Positions 1 to 9,917 are shown, counted from the stretch's first letter. The stretch: DNA of 64,000 nucleotides from Collinsella sp. (GCA_019419505.1 DXZS01000021.1:18954-82953); one strand, 5' to 3'. Program-made: numbers and translations. The notes: generated by a model not told the origin, from the sequence alone.

Positions 1-53
1 TCCACCGCAACTGCCAAGGTAGCCCCGTCCCCAATTAGCTGCCTGTACAAACA

Positions 54-95
54 AAAGGAGGCCTCCGCGGCGATGCGGAAGCCTCCTTTTTTGTG
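54..95. terminator. Bidirectional rho-independent terminator
   Basis: A stem of about 13 bp built on AGGAGGC-TCCGC and GCGGA-GCCTCCT with a 6-nt loop. It is followed by TTTTTT on the plus strand and by TTTTGTTTGT on the minus strand, so it can end the ferredoxin transcript coming from the right and any gene entering from the left of the window. Confidence 0.8.
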
Positions 96-131
96 CACGG
101 TGTACTTTTGAGTGTGCAAGTGGGGGAGTTG

Positions 132-317
132 TTACTCCTCGACGATCTCGGTGATCGCGCCAGCGGGGCAAGCGTCCTGGCAAGCGCCACAGGCGACGCA
201 GGAGTCCTCGTCGGCGACGGTAGCGACGTCCTGGAGCTCCAGAACGCCAGCGGGGCAGGAGTCGACGCAAACGCCACAAGCGATGCACTCGTCGGCATCA
301 ATTACGGGATGAGCCAT
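132..317 (-). CDS. 2[4Fe-4S] ferredoxin
   Basis: A 61-residue cytosolic electron carrier. Two bacterial-type cluster motifs are visible, CIACGVCVDSCP and CVACGACQDACP, each CxxCxxCxxxCP, spaced as in clostridial ferredoxins; the rest is short and acidic. The start at MAHPVID is preferred over an upstream in-frame start because AGAGAGGAAACTACC lies just before it. The gene is monocistronic in view, with a terminator about 40 bp beyond its stop. Its redox partner is not identifiable here; an FAD/Fe-S oxidoreductase at 16.8 kb is one possible client, but that is only a guess. Confidence 0.93.
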   Translation of the reverse strand: MAHPVIDADECIACGVCVDSCPAGVLELQDVATVADEDSCVACGACQDACPAGAITEIVEE

Positions 318-540
318 GGTAGTTTCCTCTCTGTTGACCGACGCTACAGGCGATGCGCGCCGGTTTGATTCGGGCAAAAACATACCACGGGAGCGACCGT
401 TTGCAATACCCTCTGGCCGGCATCTTCATACCGTTCGCCGAGTATGCCAAGGTTTACTAAAAAACGCGCAGGTGGGGCCGTTGAGCTGCGCAAATGTTAG
501 CTATAGGTGACTTGAAATATAGGGCGATTGAGCGTGCTTG

Positions 541-588
541 CGGAAACCGCATCCCATTATTTGGCCGAAAAACGGGTCGAACTTTCCC
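541..588. repeat. Alternating 15-bp palindromic repeat, locus 1 (2 copies)
   Basis: CGGAAACCGCATCCC at 541-555 and its inverted relative GGGTCGAACTTTCCC at 574-588, centres 33 bp apart. It is the same family and the same spacing as the arrays at 23.8 kb (7 copies) and 48.3 kb (5 copies). A pair can fold as a hairpin with an 18-nt loop; no T-tract follows. Confidence 0.75.
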
Positions 589-725
589 CAGGGAAGCCCG
601 GGGCCGCCATGTGCGCTCCCAAGCCCAAACCTCAGCCATCTCTACATAGATCTCAATAGATCTGCCGAGAACTCAAACAGTGCATCTACCTGCGCATTTA
701 AGAACCTAAACTCTCAACAATAAGA

Positions 726-759
726 AATCTTATATGAATTGACTTAGATTTTGTATATT
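726..759 (+). promoter_or_regulatory. Heat-shock operator/promoter of dnaK (HspR-site candidate)
   Basis: AATCTTATAT-N6-ACTTAGAT followed by TTTGTATA. The same arrangement with the same N6 spacer occurs before clpB at 9918-9950 and was seen nowhere else in the window. Known HspR sites (HAIR) have the form CTTGAGT-N7-ACTCAAG; this is a diverged CTT...ACT arrangement. TATATT at 754-759 is a possible -10. That HspR binds here is inference. Confidence 0.6.
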
Positions 760-860
760 CCGGCCCATAAGGGGATACACTACATCCTGAAAGACAAGCC
801 GAAACACCGCGCGGCAGACCGCCGAGTCGGTGCAAACGCACAAGAGAGAGGGAATTTCTA

Positions 861-2753
<1,893 letters not shown>

Positions 2754-2755
2754 TC

Positions 2756-3598
2756 ATGTCCGCCCGTAAAGCTCGCACGGAGGCGGCCGCCGCTGGCGCC
2801 GCCCCCGTTGACTCTGAGGAGAAGGACGTGAAGATTCCCGTAGAGGCCGTCGACGATACCGAGGCCAACGAGGCCGAGGCCGCCGAGGCTGCCGAGAACC
2901 AGGTAGAGGATTCCAACAAGGAGGCGACGATGACCGAGGACGAGATGGTGGAAGCCGCTATCCGCGCCGGTGAAGAAGCCGCCGACAACGACTTTAAGCT
3001 CAAGTTCGAGCAGGCTCAGAAAGAGCTTGCCGACGTGCGCAATGAGCTCGATGCTGCGGCAGAGGCTCAGAAGGCCGCCGAGGACAAGGCAAAGGACGCC
3101 ACCGAGCGTACCGCCCGTCTGCAGGCCGACTGGGAGAACTTCCGTCGCCGCACCGCCAATGAGCGTATCGCCGAGCGCGAGCGCGCGACCGAGAAGCTTG
3201 TCACCGCGCTGTTGCCGGTGATCGACGATATCGAGCGTGCAATCGACCATGCCCGTAGCCAGGAGCTTTCCGACGACTTTAAGCAGTTCGTCGATGGCGT
3301 CGATGCGGTGCATGCCAAGCTGCTCGATGTGTTTGCGCACGAGGGCGTTGAGCCCATCGACCCCAAGGGCGAGGCGTTCGATCCGCTCGAGCACCAGGCC
3401 GTGGGGCGTGTCGAGGACGCATCGCAGTACGACGAGACTGTCAACGACGTGTACCAGAAGGGCTACCGCATGGCGGATCGCATCCTGCGTTCCGCGATGG
3501 TGACGGTGACCTACGGTGGCGAGAAGCGCCCCGCACCGGAGCCCGAAGCGGCGCCCGAGGATGCTACGGCCGATACGGCCGAGAGCACCGAGGAGTAA
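2756..3598 (+). CDS. grpE: Nucleotide exchange factor GrpE with acidic N-terminal extension
   Basis: 280 residues from the first ATG, 2 bp after the dnaK stop. GrpE releases ADP from DnaK. The coiled-coil is at about 80-140 and the core includes LQADWENFRRRTANER and a C-terminal region ending in VTYGGEK. The first 58 residues are Ala/Glu-rich low complexity. Residue 59 is an ATG preceded by AAGGAGG with a 5-nt spacer, a much better ribosome-binding site than the one before the first ATG. The functional protein may therefore be 222 residues, or two forms may be made. A strong terminator follows the stop. Confidence 0.95.
   Translation: MSARKARTEAAAAGAAPVDSEEKDVKIPVEAVDDTEANEAEAAEAAENQVEDSNKEATMTEDEMVEAAIRAGEEAADNDFKLKFEQAQKELADVRNELDAAAEAQKAAEDKAKDATERTARLQADWENFRRRTANERIAERERATEKLVTALLPVIDDIERAIDHARSQELSDDFKQFVDGVDAVHAKLLDVFAHEGVEPIDPKGEAFDPLEHQAVGRVEDASQYDETVNDVYQKGYRMADRILRSAMVTVTYGGEKRPAPEPEAAPEDATADTAESTEE
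2918..2932 (+). promoter_or_regulatory. Internal Shine-Dalgarno and in-frame ATG inside grpE
   Basis: AAGGAGG at 2918-2924 and ATG at 2930, in frame with GrpE (residue 59, MTEDEMVEAAI). The spacing is 5 nt. It decides between a 280- and a 222-residue GrpE. Confidence 0.6.
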
Positions 3599-3605
3599 TT
3601 GAGAA

Positions 3606-3636
3606 GGGCCCCGGGGCAACACCCGGGGCCCTTTCT
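3606..3636 (+). terminator. Terminator after grpE
   Basis: A perfect GC stem, GGGCCCCGGG and CCCGGGGCCC, with a 6-nt loop, then TTTCT. It sits between grpE and dnaJ, so dnaJ-hspR expression either depends on readthrough or has its own promoter. Confidence 0.85.
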
Positions 3637-3705
3637 GGCCTAGTGCCATATGAAAGCATGAGCCGCCGCCCGCTGGGCGGCGGATGAAACAGGAGAGGAG
3701 CTACG

Positions 3706-4671
3706 ATGGCTGCAGGCAAAACCTTCTATGACATCCTGGGCGTATCCAAGAGCGCCTCCGACAAAGAGATCAAGAGCGCGTTTCGCAAGCTCGCGCAAAA
3801 ATATCACCCCGATGCCGGCGGCGACGAGGCCAAGTTCAAGGAGATCAGCGAGGCCTACGAGACGCTTTCGGACGAGAAGAAGCGCAAAGAGTACGACCAG
3901 ATGCTCATGTTCGGCGGCATGCCGGGCGCGGGCGGCGCGTATGGCGGCGGCTACGGTGCCGGCGCCGGTGCGAGCGGCTGGGGCGATATCTTCGACAGCA
4001 TCTTTAGCGGCAACGGCGCCTGGGGCAGCGATTGGGGCTCGGGCTTTGCCGGGGCTGCGGGTGCTGCCGGTGCCGGCGCGGGCCGCAGCCGTGCTCGCAA
4101 GGGCGGCGACCTGTCGCTGACCGTCGATGTGACGGCCGAGGACGCGTTTCGCGGTGTGACGCACAAGGTCACCTACCGCATTCCCTCGACAGGCGAGCAG
4201 CAGACCATTACGGTCTCGGTGCCTGCAGGCGCGGTCGACGGCGGCAAGCTGCGCTACAAGCGTCGCGGCGAGTATGGCGTTGCCGGCGGCGAGCGCGGCG
4301 ACCTGGTCGTGACCACGCACGTGGAGGAGCATCCGCTGTTTAAGCGTAAAGGTGCCGACGTGACCATGGAGGTACCGGTCTCGGTCTACGAGGCGGCGCT
4401 CGGCTGCACGGTGGACGTGCCGACGCCCGGCGGTGCGACGGTTCGTCTGAAGGTGCCCGCGGGTACCCAGACGGGCAAGAAGTTCCGCTTTAAGGAAATG
4501 GGGGCGCCCGACGTTAAGCACCGTGGCCGTACGGGCGCGCTGCTCGTCGAGATCAAGGTGCAGGTCCCCACGAACCTATCCGATGACGAGCGCGATGCCA
4601 TGACCAAGCTGCGCGAGGTCGACACGCGCGATTATCGCGAGAAGGTCAACCGTTACAAGGCGACGTACTAG
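3706..4671 (+). CDS. dnaJ: DnaJ-family co-chaperone lacking the zinc-finger domain (CbpA-like)
   Basis: 321 residues. It stimulates DnaK ATPase and delivers substrates. The J-domain occupies 1-70 with the HPD triad in KYHPDAGG near residue 36. A Gly/Ala-rich linker runs from about 75 to 130, followed by two C-terminal beta-sandwich domains (KGGDLSLTVDVTAEDAFRG onward). No CxxCxGxG repeats are present, so this is a type II/CbpA-like DnaJ rather than a full-length type I protein. GGAGAGGAGC precedes the ATG. Its position between grpE and hspR is the actinobacterial operon order. A second, zinc-finger DnaJ may exist elsewhere in the genome. Confidence 0.93.
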   Translation: MAAGKTFYDILGVSKSASDKEIKSAFRKLAQKYHPDAGGDEAKFKEISEAYETLSDEKKRKEYDQMLMFGGMPGAGGAYGGGYGAGAGASGWGDIFDSIFSGNGAWGSDWGSGFAGAAGAAGAGAGRSRARKGGDLSLTVDVTAEDAFRGVTHKVTYRIPSTGEQQTITVSVPAGAVDGGKLRYKRRGEYGVAGGERGDLVVTTHVEEHPLFKRKGADVTMEVPVSVYEAALGCTVDVPTPGGATVRLKVPAGTQTGKKFRFKEMGAPDVKHRGRTGALLVEIKVQVPTNLSDDERDAMTKLREVDTRDYREKVNRYKATY

Positions 4672-4743
4672 GGCGGTCGTGGCGCACACCCGCGCACGCG
4701 GGCTTATGATGGACGATAACGAGACGGAAAGGGGTCAGGTAGC

Positions 4744-5160
4744 ATGGCCGAGGACAATAGGAATAAACCGCTGTACATGATCAGCGTGGCGGCCGAGTTG
4801 ACCGGCATGCATCCGCAGACTCTGCGCGTCTACGAGTCCAAGGGCCTGGTGAACCCCCAGCGCTCGGGCGGCAACACGCGTCTGTATTCGCGTGCCGATA
4901 TCGAGCGCCTGGAGCTCATCAACCAGCTGACTGACGAGGGCATCAACCTTGCCGGCGTGGTGCGCATCCTCGATATGAAGGAGCGTGCCGAGGAGCGCGA
5001 GCGCGAGAACGAAAAACTCCGCGCACGCGTGCGCCAGCTCGAGGACGAGCTGCACGAGTACAAGATGCAGAAGAAGATCACCGCCCTGGCCCCGCGCGAC
5101 GGCTCGGTCAACCCCGAGCAAGTCATGCGCAAGCTGCTAGGTACGGGTAGCGACCTATAG
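4744..5160 (+). CDS. hspR: HspR, MerR-family heat-shock repressor
   Basis: 138 residues. A MerR-type winged-helix HTH (about 10-80) contains YMISVAAELTGMHPQTLRVYE and GGNTRLYSRADIERL, followed by a dimerising coiled coil (about 80-115, ERAEERERENEKLRARVRQLEDEL) and a short tail. HspR represses dnaK and clpB, using DnaK as co-repressor in Streptomyces. Here it is the last gene of the dnaK cluster, and the two candidate operators lie upstream of dnaK and clpB. GAAAGGGGTCAGGT precedes the ATG. The 70 bp upstream contain a TATGAT that could give separate expression. Confidence 0.93.
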   Translation: MAEDNRNKPLYMISVAAELTGMHPQTLRVYESKGLVNPQRSGGNTRLYSRADIERLELINQLTDEGINLAGVVRILDMKERAEERERENEKLRARVRQLEDELHEYKMQKKITALAPRDGSVNPEQVMRKLLGTGSDL

Positions 5161-5176
5161 CTCCGCCGACGCTGCC

Positions 5177-5282
5177 GGGCACTCATTGGGGACAGACTTA
5201 AATGAGTGCCCGCAGAATGAGAGTGGATAATCTCCCGTTTTTGGCCTGTTTGCAGGCTCAAAGTGGGAGATTATCCACTCTC
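5177..5282. repeat. Tandem perfect inverted repeats between hspR and the hydratase
   Basis: Two palindromes side by side. The first has 11-bp arms, GGGCACTCATT (5177-5187) and AATGAGTGCCC (5201-5211), around a GGGGACAGACTT-containing loop. The second has perfect 18-bp arms, GAGAGTGGATAATCTCCC (5219-5236) and its complement (5265-5282). No T-tract follows, so this is not an ordinary terminator, though it could stop hspR transcripts. Confidence 0.8.
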
Positions 5283-5447
5283 GTCATTTCGGCGTCTAAG
5301 TCTGCCCCCGGCACCCAACTCGTTCTTTGCTTTACTGAGATAAAGTGAACGTGCAGATTCGTAACCCACTCGCAACCGTTCTATGGCACGATATTGAACG
5401 AATGTATGCTATGCGCCCAAATCGTTTTGGGCAGAGTGGGAGACAGT

Positions 5448-7748
5448 ATGGTCAAGCTGTACGAGGACGGCATCTACCTGCGCGGCGGCAGCGAGGTTGT
5501 GCCTGCGGCCGAGGCTGCCGAGCGCGGTATTACGCAGACGCCCGAGGATGCCAAGCGCGGCACCATCGCGTATTCGATCCTCCAGGCACACAATACGTCC
5601 GGAGATCCCGAGGCACTCAAGATTCGCTTCGACGCCATGGCGAGCCACGACATCACCTTTGTCGGCATCATCCAGACGGCGCGCGCCTCGGGCATGGAGC
5701 AGTTCCCGCTGCCTTACGTGCTCACCAACTGCCATAATTCGCTGTGCGCCGTGGGCGGCACCATCAACGAGGACGACCACGTCTTTGGCCTTTCCGCGGC
5801 CAAGAAGTACGGCGGCATCTTCGTTCCGCCGCACATCGCCGTTATCCACTCCTTTATGCGTGAGAACTTCGCCGGCTGCGGCAAGATGATCCTGGGTTCC
5901 GACTCGCACACCCGCTATGGTGCCCTGGGTACCATGGCCGTGGGCGAGGGCGGCGGCGAGTTGGCAAAGCAGCTGCTGCGCGACACCTACGATGTCGCCT
6001 ATCCCGGCGTCGTTGCCATCTACCTCACGGGCGCCCCGCGCCCCGGCGTCGGCCCGCACGACGTGGCACTCGCCATCATCCGCGCCGTCTTTGCCAAGGG
6101 CTACGTCAAGAATAAGGTCATGGAGTTTGTGGGCCCCGGCATCGCGAGCATGACGACCGACTACCGCAACGGCGTCGACGTCATGACCACCGAGACCACC
6201 TGCCTTTCCTCAATCTGGGCAACCGACGAGGACACGCACGCGTTTTTGACCATGCACGGCCGCGGCGACGACTACCGCGAGCTCAAGCCCGCCGATGTCG
6301 CCTACTACGACGGCTGTGTCGAGGTCGACTTGTCGAGCATCAAGCCCATGATCGCGCTGCCGTTCCATCCTTCCAACGGCTTTGAGATCGACGAGCTCAA
6401 CGAGAACCTCGAGGACATCCTGCATGAGGTAGAGCTCGAGGCCGCCAAGATCGGCGAGGGCAAGACGCACTTTAGCCTGCTCGACAAGATTGTCGACGGC
6501 AAGCTGCACGTGCAGCAGGGCGTTATCGCCGGCTGCTCGGGCGGCAATTACGACTCCGTGGTCCAGGCTGCTCGCGTGCTCAAGGGTGCCAACACCGGCT
6601 GCGGCGAGTTCTCGCTGTCGGTCTATCCCACGAGCCAGCCTGTAGCGCTCGAGCTTACACGCCGTGGCTATATCTACGACCTTATGGAGGCCGGTGCGAT
6701 CGTGCGCACGGCGTTCTGCGGCCCGTGCTTTGGTGCCGGCGACACGCCTGCCAACAACGGCCTGTCCATCCGCCACACCACGCGCAACTTCCCCAACCGC
6801 GAGGGTTCCAAGCCGGGCAATGGCCAGCTGAGCGCCGTGGCCCTGATGGATGCCCGCTCTATTGCGGCGACGGCTGCCAACGGCGGCGTGCTCACCCCGG
6901 CGACCGACCTGCCCGAGGAAACTTGGGACGAGGCCTGCGAGTACACCTTCGACGACGCTCCCTACAAGAAGCGCGTGTACTGGGGCTTTGGCAAGGCGGA
7001 GCCTGCCGACGAGCTGGTCGAAGGCCCCAACATCAAGCCGTGGCCCGCGATGGAGCCTCTCGGCGACGACATTCTGCTCAAGGTGTGCTCCAAGATCATG
7101 GACCCGGTCACTACGACCGACGAGCTCATTCCTTCGGGCGAGACGAGCTCCTTCCGCTCCAACCCGCTGGGCCTGGCCGAGTTTACGCTGAGCCGCCGCG
7201 ATCCGGCCTACGTCGGTCGTTCCAAGGAGGTCGACGCCGTGGAGAAGCGTCGCGTGGCCGGCGAGGCCGCGGGTGACCTGGCGGCGCTCGATGCCGAGCT
7301 TGCCGGCGTGTTTGAGGCACTGGCTGGCGCGGGTCTCGCGGCCGATGCCAAGGCGACCGAGTACGGCTCCATGCTCTATGCCAAGAAGCCGGGCGACGGT
7401 TCTGCCCGCGAGCAGGCCGCGAGCTGCCAGCGCGTGATCGGCGGCCTGGCCAACATCGTTCACGAGTACGCCACCAAGCGCTATCGCTCCAACGTGATGA
7501 ACTGGGGCATGGTGCCCTTCCAGATGGAGGCCGAGCCCAGCTTTGAGGTGGGCGACTACGTCTTTGTGCCGGGCATCCGTGCCGCGCTCGATGGCGACCT
7601 AAAGGACATCGCCGCCTACGTGGTGCGCGCCGATGGTGCGGTCGAGCAGATTGTGCTCTACATTGCCGATATGACGGCCGAAGAACGTGCCATCGTCAAG
7701 GCCGGCTGTCTGATCAACTACAACAAGTTCAAGGCCGCTGCCGAGTAA
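5448..7748 (+). CDS. Aconitase-superfamily hydratase (YbhJ-like)
   Basis: 766 residues. Aconitase-type alpha-domain with conserved stretches MILGSDSHTRYGALGTMAVGEGG and TGCGEFSLSVYPTSQP. Three cysteines expected to ligate the [4Fe-4S] cluster are visible: C363 in GCSGGN, and C424 and C427 in FCGPCFGAG. The swivel-like region is at the C terminus. The length and N terminus resemble the uncharacterised YbhJ-type hydratases rather than AcnA/AcnB; the substrate cannot be read from the sequence. The start at MVKLYEDG is chosen because GGGAG lies just upstream, rather than the in-frame ATG 54 bp earlier. It stands alone between palindromic repeats. Confidence 0.85.
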   Translation: MVKLYEDGIYLRGGSEVVPAAEAAERGITQTPEDAKRGTIAYSILQAHNTSGDPEALKIRFDAMASHDITFVGIIQTARASGMEQFPLPYVLTNCHNSLCAVGGTINEDDHVFGLSAAKKYGGIFVPPHIAVIHSFMRENFAGCGKMILGSDSHTRYGALGTMAVGEGGGELAKQLLRDTYDVAYPGVVAIYLTGAPRPGVGPHDVALAIIRAVFAKGYVKNKVMEFVGPGIASMTTDYRNGVDVMTTETTCLSSIWATDEDTHAFLTMHGRGDDYRELKPADVAYYDGCVEVDLSSIKPMIALPFHPSNGFEIDELNENLEDILHEVELEAAKIGEGKTHFSLLDKIVDGKLHVQQGVIAGCSGGNYDSVVQAARVLKGANTGCGEFSLSVYPTSQPVALELTRRGYIYDLMEAGAIVRTAFCGPCFGAGDTPANNGLSIRHTTRNFPNREGSKPGNGQLSAVALMDARSIAATAANGGVLTPATDLPEETWDEACEYTFDDAPYKKRVYWGFGKAEPADELVEGPNIKPWPAMEPLGDDILLKVCSKIMDPVTTTDELIPSGETSSFRSNPLGLAEFTLSRRDPAYVGRSKEVDAVEKRRVAGEAAGDLAALDAELAGVFEALAGAGLAADAKATEYGSMLYAKKPGDGSAREQAASCQRVIGGLANIVHEYATKRYRSNVMNWGMVPFQMEAEPSFEVGDYVFVPGIRAALDGDLKDIAAYVVRADGAVEQIVLYIADMTAEERAIVKAGCLINYNKFKAAAE

Positions 7749-7759
7749 CTCTGCTGTAC

Positions 7760-7832
7760 GCCCCTGCCACACCTTTCCCTCGTGCTCACGCGCTTCGCGA
7801 GGGTCGCCCGAGGGAAAGGTGTGGCCGGGGCT
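7760..7832. repeat. Long inverted repeat after the hydratase
   Basis: Arms CCACACCTTTCCCTCG and CGAGGGAAAGGTGTGG (16 bp perfect), extended outward by GCCCC/GGGGC, around a 26-nt centre. There is no T-tract. It may form a 3' processing or termination hairpin for the hydratase mRNA. Confidence 0.75.
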
Positions 7833-7885
7833 ACCGCGATGTTCTCGTTGGGTCTTGAGGGACGCCAAAAATAGACTTGCTTGAT

Positions 7886-7916
7886 GCCGCCTCTGCTATC
7901 GGGGCGGCTTCTTTTT
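7886..7916 (+). terminator. Rho-independent terminator
   Basis: GCCGCC (7886-7891) and GGCGGC (7903-7908) followed by TTCTTTTT. A plus-strand terminator for the hydratase transcript. Confidence 0.75.
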
Positions 7917-7923
7917 GTCGAAA

Positions 7924-7958
7924 ACCACCACAAAGGGGACAGGCACCTTTGTGGTGGT
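7924..7958. repeat. ACCACCACAAAGG palindrome, copy 1
   Basis: 13-bp perfect arms ACCACCACAAAGG and CCTTTGTGGTGGT with loop GGACAGGCA. The loop is the reverse complement of the loop of copy 2 (8791-8825), so the two copies are in opposite orientation around the gene at 8012. Confidence 0.85.
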
Positions 7959-8011
7959 GGGGACTAGCTCGATGTTGTTGTGATCGTTGAGCGGCATGTT
8001 AATGGGCGTCC

Positions 8012-8680
8012 CTACAGGATTTCATCCAAGCCGGGAGTCTTGGTTGTTTTGGGGATGCCGAGTTTGGATGACGCGAAATCGTCAACATTGTCCTTAATTC
8101 CGTCTTTGGTGTAGACAGTGACTATATAGGTGCTGTGCCCAAATTCGCTCTTGTCGCGTATCGCCCAGGCCTGCCAGTAGGCAGCTCCGCCTCGCTCTCT
8201 GATTTTTCCAATGCGGCGGAGTTCTGTTCGCTTTAATTTCTGGTCGCTGTCGACGGTTCGGCCGACCTCATCGGTGAGCCCGCACTGTTCAAGCAGTTTG
8301 TCGAGGACTTGGTCCATGTGACGCTCATCGGTGTTTGGAGCATAGTCGTAAGCGAGGGTGATGGAGTCGAGTGGCTGGTCGTCGATCAAATAATTCATCG
8401 TCTGAGGTTCAAGGCTGAAATGGGGGAAGCATCCATCAATCGTTCCGAGCAGCGGTAACATTGACCGCCAAATTCCGGTGGGAATTCCATCTTCGTAGAA
8501 CACGCCGCGACAGATAAAGGAGAGCGAGGTGGCACGCGAGCCGGCGTCGACCATTCCGCATAAATCGAAGGGCGAGGCGATGCCAAGGGAAAAGGGCGTG
8601 GCGACGATAAGGAAGAGCATCACGATGGGTATGGCGAGAATGGCGATGACGTTGCGACCGGTGGAATGAGACGGCTTCAT
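8012..8680 (-). CDS. Membrane-anchored protein of unknown function
   Basis: 222 residues from MKPSHST, which follows GAGGAGCGCAT; an in-frame ATG 18 bp upstream lacks a site. One N-terminal hydrophobic segment (VIAILAIPIVMLFLIVATPFSLG, about 10-32) serves as signal-anchor. The remaining ~190 residues are predicted extracytoplasmic with a Cys-containing middle (DLCGMVDAG, SFICRGVFY, IDGCF, LEQCG). No family was recognised. It faces a second orphan exported protein (8915-9586) across a palindromic repeat; both have an N-terminal membrane segment followed by a soluble domain, so they may be functionally linked, but this is inference. Confidence 0.7.
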   Translation of the reverse strand: MKPSHSTGRNVIAILAIPIVMLFLIVATPFSLGIASPFDLCGMVDAGSRATSLSFICRGVFYEDGIPTGIWRSMLPLLGTIDGCFPHFSLEPQTMNYLIDDQPLDSITLAYDYAPNTDERHMDQVLDKLLEQCGLTDEVGRTVDSDQKLKRTELRRIGKIRERGGAAYWQAWAIRDKSEFGHSTYIVTVYTKDGIKDNVDDFASSKLGIPKTTKTPGLDEIL

Positions 8681-8790
8681 ATGCGCTCCTCGAGACAAAG
8701 ATCTGTTGAGGATAGGCAGAAATGGATATGTTCAGAGAACAATTCAAGTTTAATCTCATGGCGCGAGATGGTCGACCGTTAGCGTCGAAA

Positions 8791-8825
8791 ACCACCACAA
8801 AGGTGCCTGTCCCCTTTGTGGTGGT
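8791..8825. repeat. ACCACCACAAAGG palindrome, copy 2
   Basis: The same 13-bp arms as copy 1 with loop TGCCTGTCC (reverse complement of the copy 1 loop). It lies between the two divergent orphan genes. Confidence 0.85.
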
Positions 8826-8914
8826 GAGGAGCGCGCGGCTTCTTTTGGTAATAATGCTGGCTGGCGATATCATTAGTGCAGGTAGCGAAGGTTTGCGTTG
8901 CGAGGTGCTTTGCT

Positions 8915-9586
8915 GTGAGAAGTCCTGCCCGTATTGGATTGATTGTTTTGGCGCTTGCGATTACCGTGGTTGGCATGGGCACTGTCGGCATGGCGTTTCT
9001 ACCTGCTGCGGTGACGGAGCCGGTGGTCAAGCCTGTGACTCAATCTGTCGAACTTCTGACCGGCGACGACAAGCCCGAGACCATTACCGTTGATTTTGAT
9101 GAGCAGCCGGCTGTGCTGGGTATTAGCAATTATCCGCGTATTCAGCTTGGGGCCATGCGCTATACCACGGATACAAGCCTGATCGATAGGGCGTCCGAGC
9201 GACTCAAGGGCAAAACATTTAAGCGTTGGTACGGATATGCGTCCTATCGGGCAAAAGCGAACGACATGGTTGGCGGATGCCACTCTTCCATCGAGCTGGA
9301 CACTGCAAACGGCGCAAAGTTATGTGATGTCTCGTACGATCCGGGCTACGAGGGCAATGAGGGTCCGGGCATCTACATCATGGACGGCGATGTCGCCTAT
9401 GTCATGGAGGGCGACCAGACCGAGCTCAACGATTTTATGGGTCAGTGTATCCAAGATGCCTATAAACAGACCTGCTTGCCTGACCCGCAGACTGCACGCG
9501 ATAGTGGGTCTGCCCGTACATGGCTGTTCGAGGATGAGATGCCCTGGACCGTCGAATCGGGAAGTACGGGTTCGGCGAAGGAGTAG
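8915..9586 (+). CDS. Membrane-anchored protein of unknown function
   Basis: 223 residues from a GTG at 8915 (RSPARIGLIVLALAITVVG), chosen because GAGGTG lies 7 nt before it; a second in-frame GTG 39 bp upstream is possible. A hydrophobic segment at about 7-30 is followed by an extracytoplasmic domain with FKRWYGYASYRAKANDMVGGCHSS and paired cysteines (CHSS, LCDVS, QCIQD, TCLPD). No family was recognised. It is divergent from the 8012-8680 gene and followed by a third copy of the ACCACC palindrome. Confidence 0.65.
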   Translation: MRSPARIGLIVLALAITVVGMGTVGMAFLPAAVTEPVVKPVTQSVELLTGDDKPETITVDFDEQPAVLGISNYPRIQLGAMRYTTDTSLIDRASERLKGKTFKRWYGYASYRAKANDMVGGCHSSIELDTANGAKLCDVSYDPGYEGNEGPGIYIMDGDVAYVMEGDQTELNDFMGQCIQDAYKQTCLPDPQTARDSGSARTWLFEDEMPWTVESGSTGSAKE

Positions 9587-9594
9587 AGACCGCG

Positions 9595-9629
9595 ACTACC
9601 ACAAAGGTACCCGTCCCCTTTGTAGTAGT
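9595..9629. repeat. ACCACCACAAAGG palindrome, copy 3 (variant)
   Basis: ACTACCACAAAGG and CCTTTGTAGTAGT. The left arm ends ACTACC where the right arm predicts ACTACT. The loop TACCCGTCC matches copy 2 in orientation. Confidence 0.75.
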
Positions 9630-9640
9630 TCTCGGTTTGT

Positions 9641-9860
9641 CTCGATCTGTAACATCTTGGCCGCTAAAAGTGGGCCTGGTGTTACAGATTTAGATTTTCG
9701 ACTCAGGTGTCTTCGTTCGTCTCGATTTGTAACAGTTAGACCCTAATTTGCCGAGTAGATGTTACAGATTGAGACAAACGGTTGCCGCTGGTCATTTCAT
9801 CTTGATCCGTAACATCTAGGATCAAAAATGGCTGCTAGATGTTACAGATCGAGACGGTAG
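9641..9860. repeat. Three tandem hairpins with 80-bp periodicity (TCGATYTGTAACA family)
   Basis: Left arms start at 9641, 9721 and 9801, exactly 80 bp apart (CTCGATCTGTAACA, CTCGATTTGTAACA, CTTGATCCGTAACA). Each is matched 20-30 bp later by a right arm containing TGTTACAGATY (9680, 9760, 9840). The inner ~25 nt differ between units. The array fills most of the 446-bp gap between 9586 and clpB; only the promoter motif lies to its right. Confidence 0.85.
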
Positions 9861-9917
9861 TGCGCCTGGGCAGCGGCGGGCTGACATCTCAGTACCCTAT
9901 CCATCAATCACTCAGAA

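Larger units (their letters stand above)
384..860. other. Intergenic region upstream of dnaK
   Basis: 477 bp with no convincing gene. It contains one palindromic pair of the alternating 15-bp repeat family (541-588) and, in its AT-rich right part, the dnaK promoter/operator region (726-759). Short ORFs here have no ribosome-binding site and no recognisable product. Confidence 0.7.

Noticed and set aside
3706..4671. DnaJ truncated or damaged because the zinc finger is missing
   Set aside because: Domain order and C-terminal domains are intact; this is the CbpA-like class, not a deletion.
9641..9860. CRISPR array
   Set aside because: Only three units, each an inverted-repeat hairpin with diverged arms, and no cas genes.
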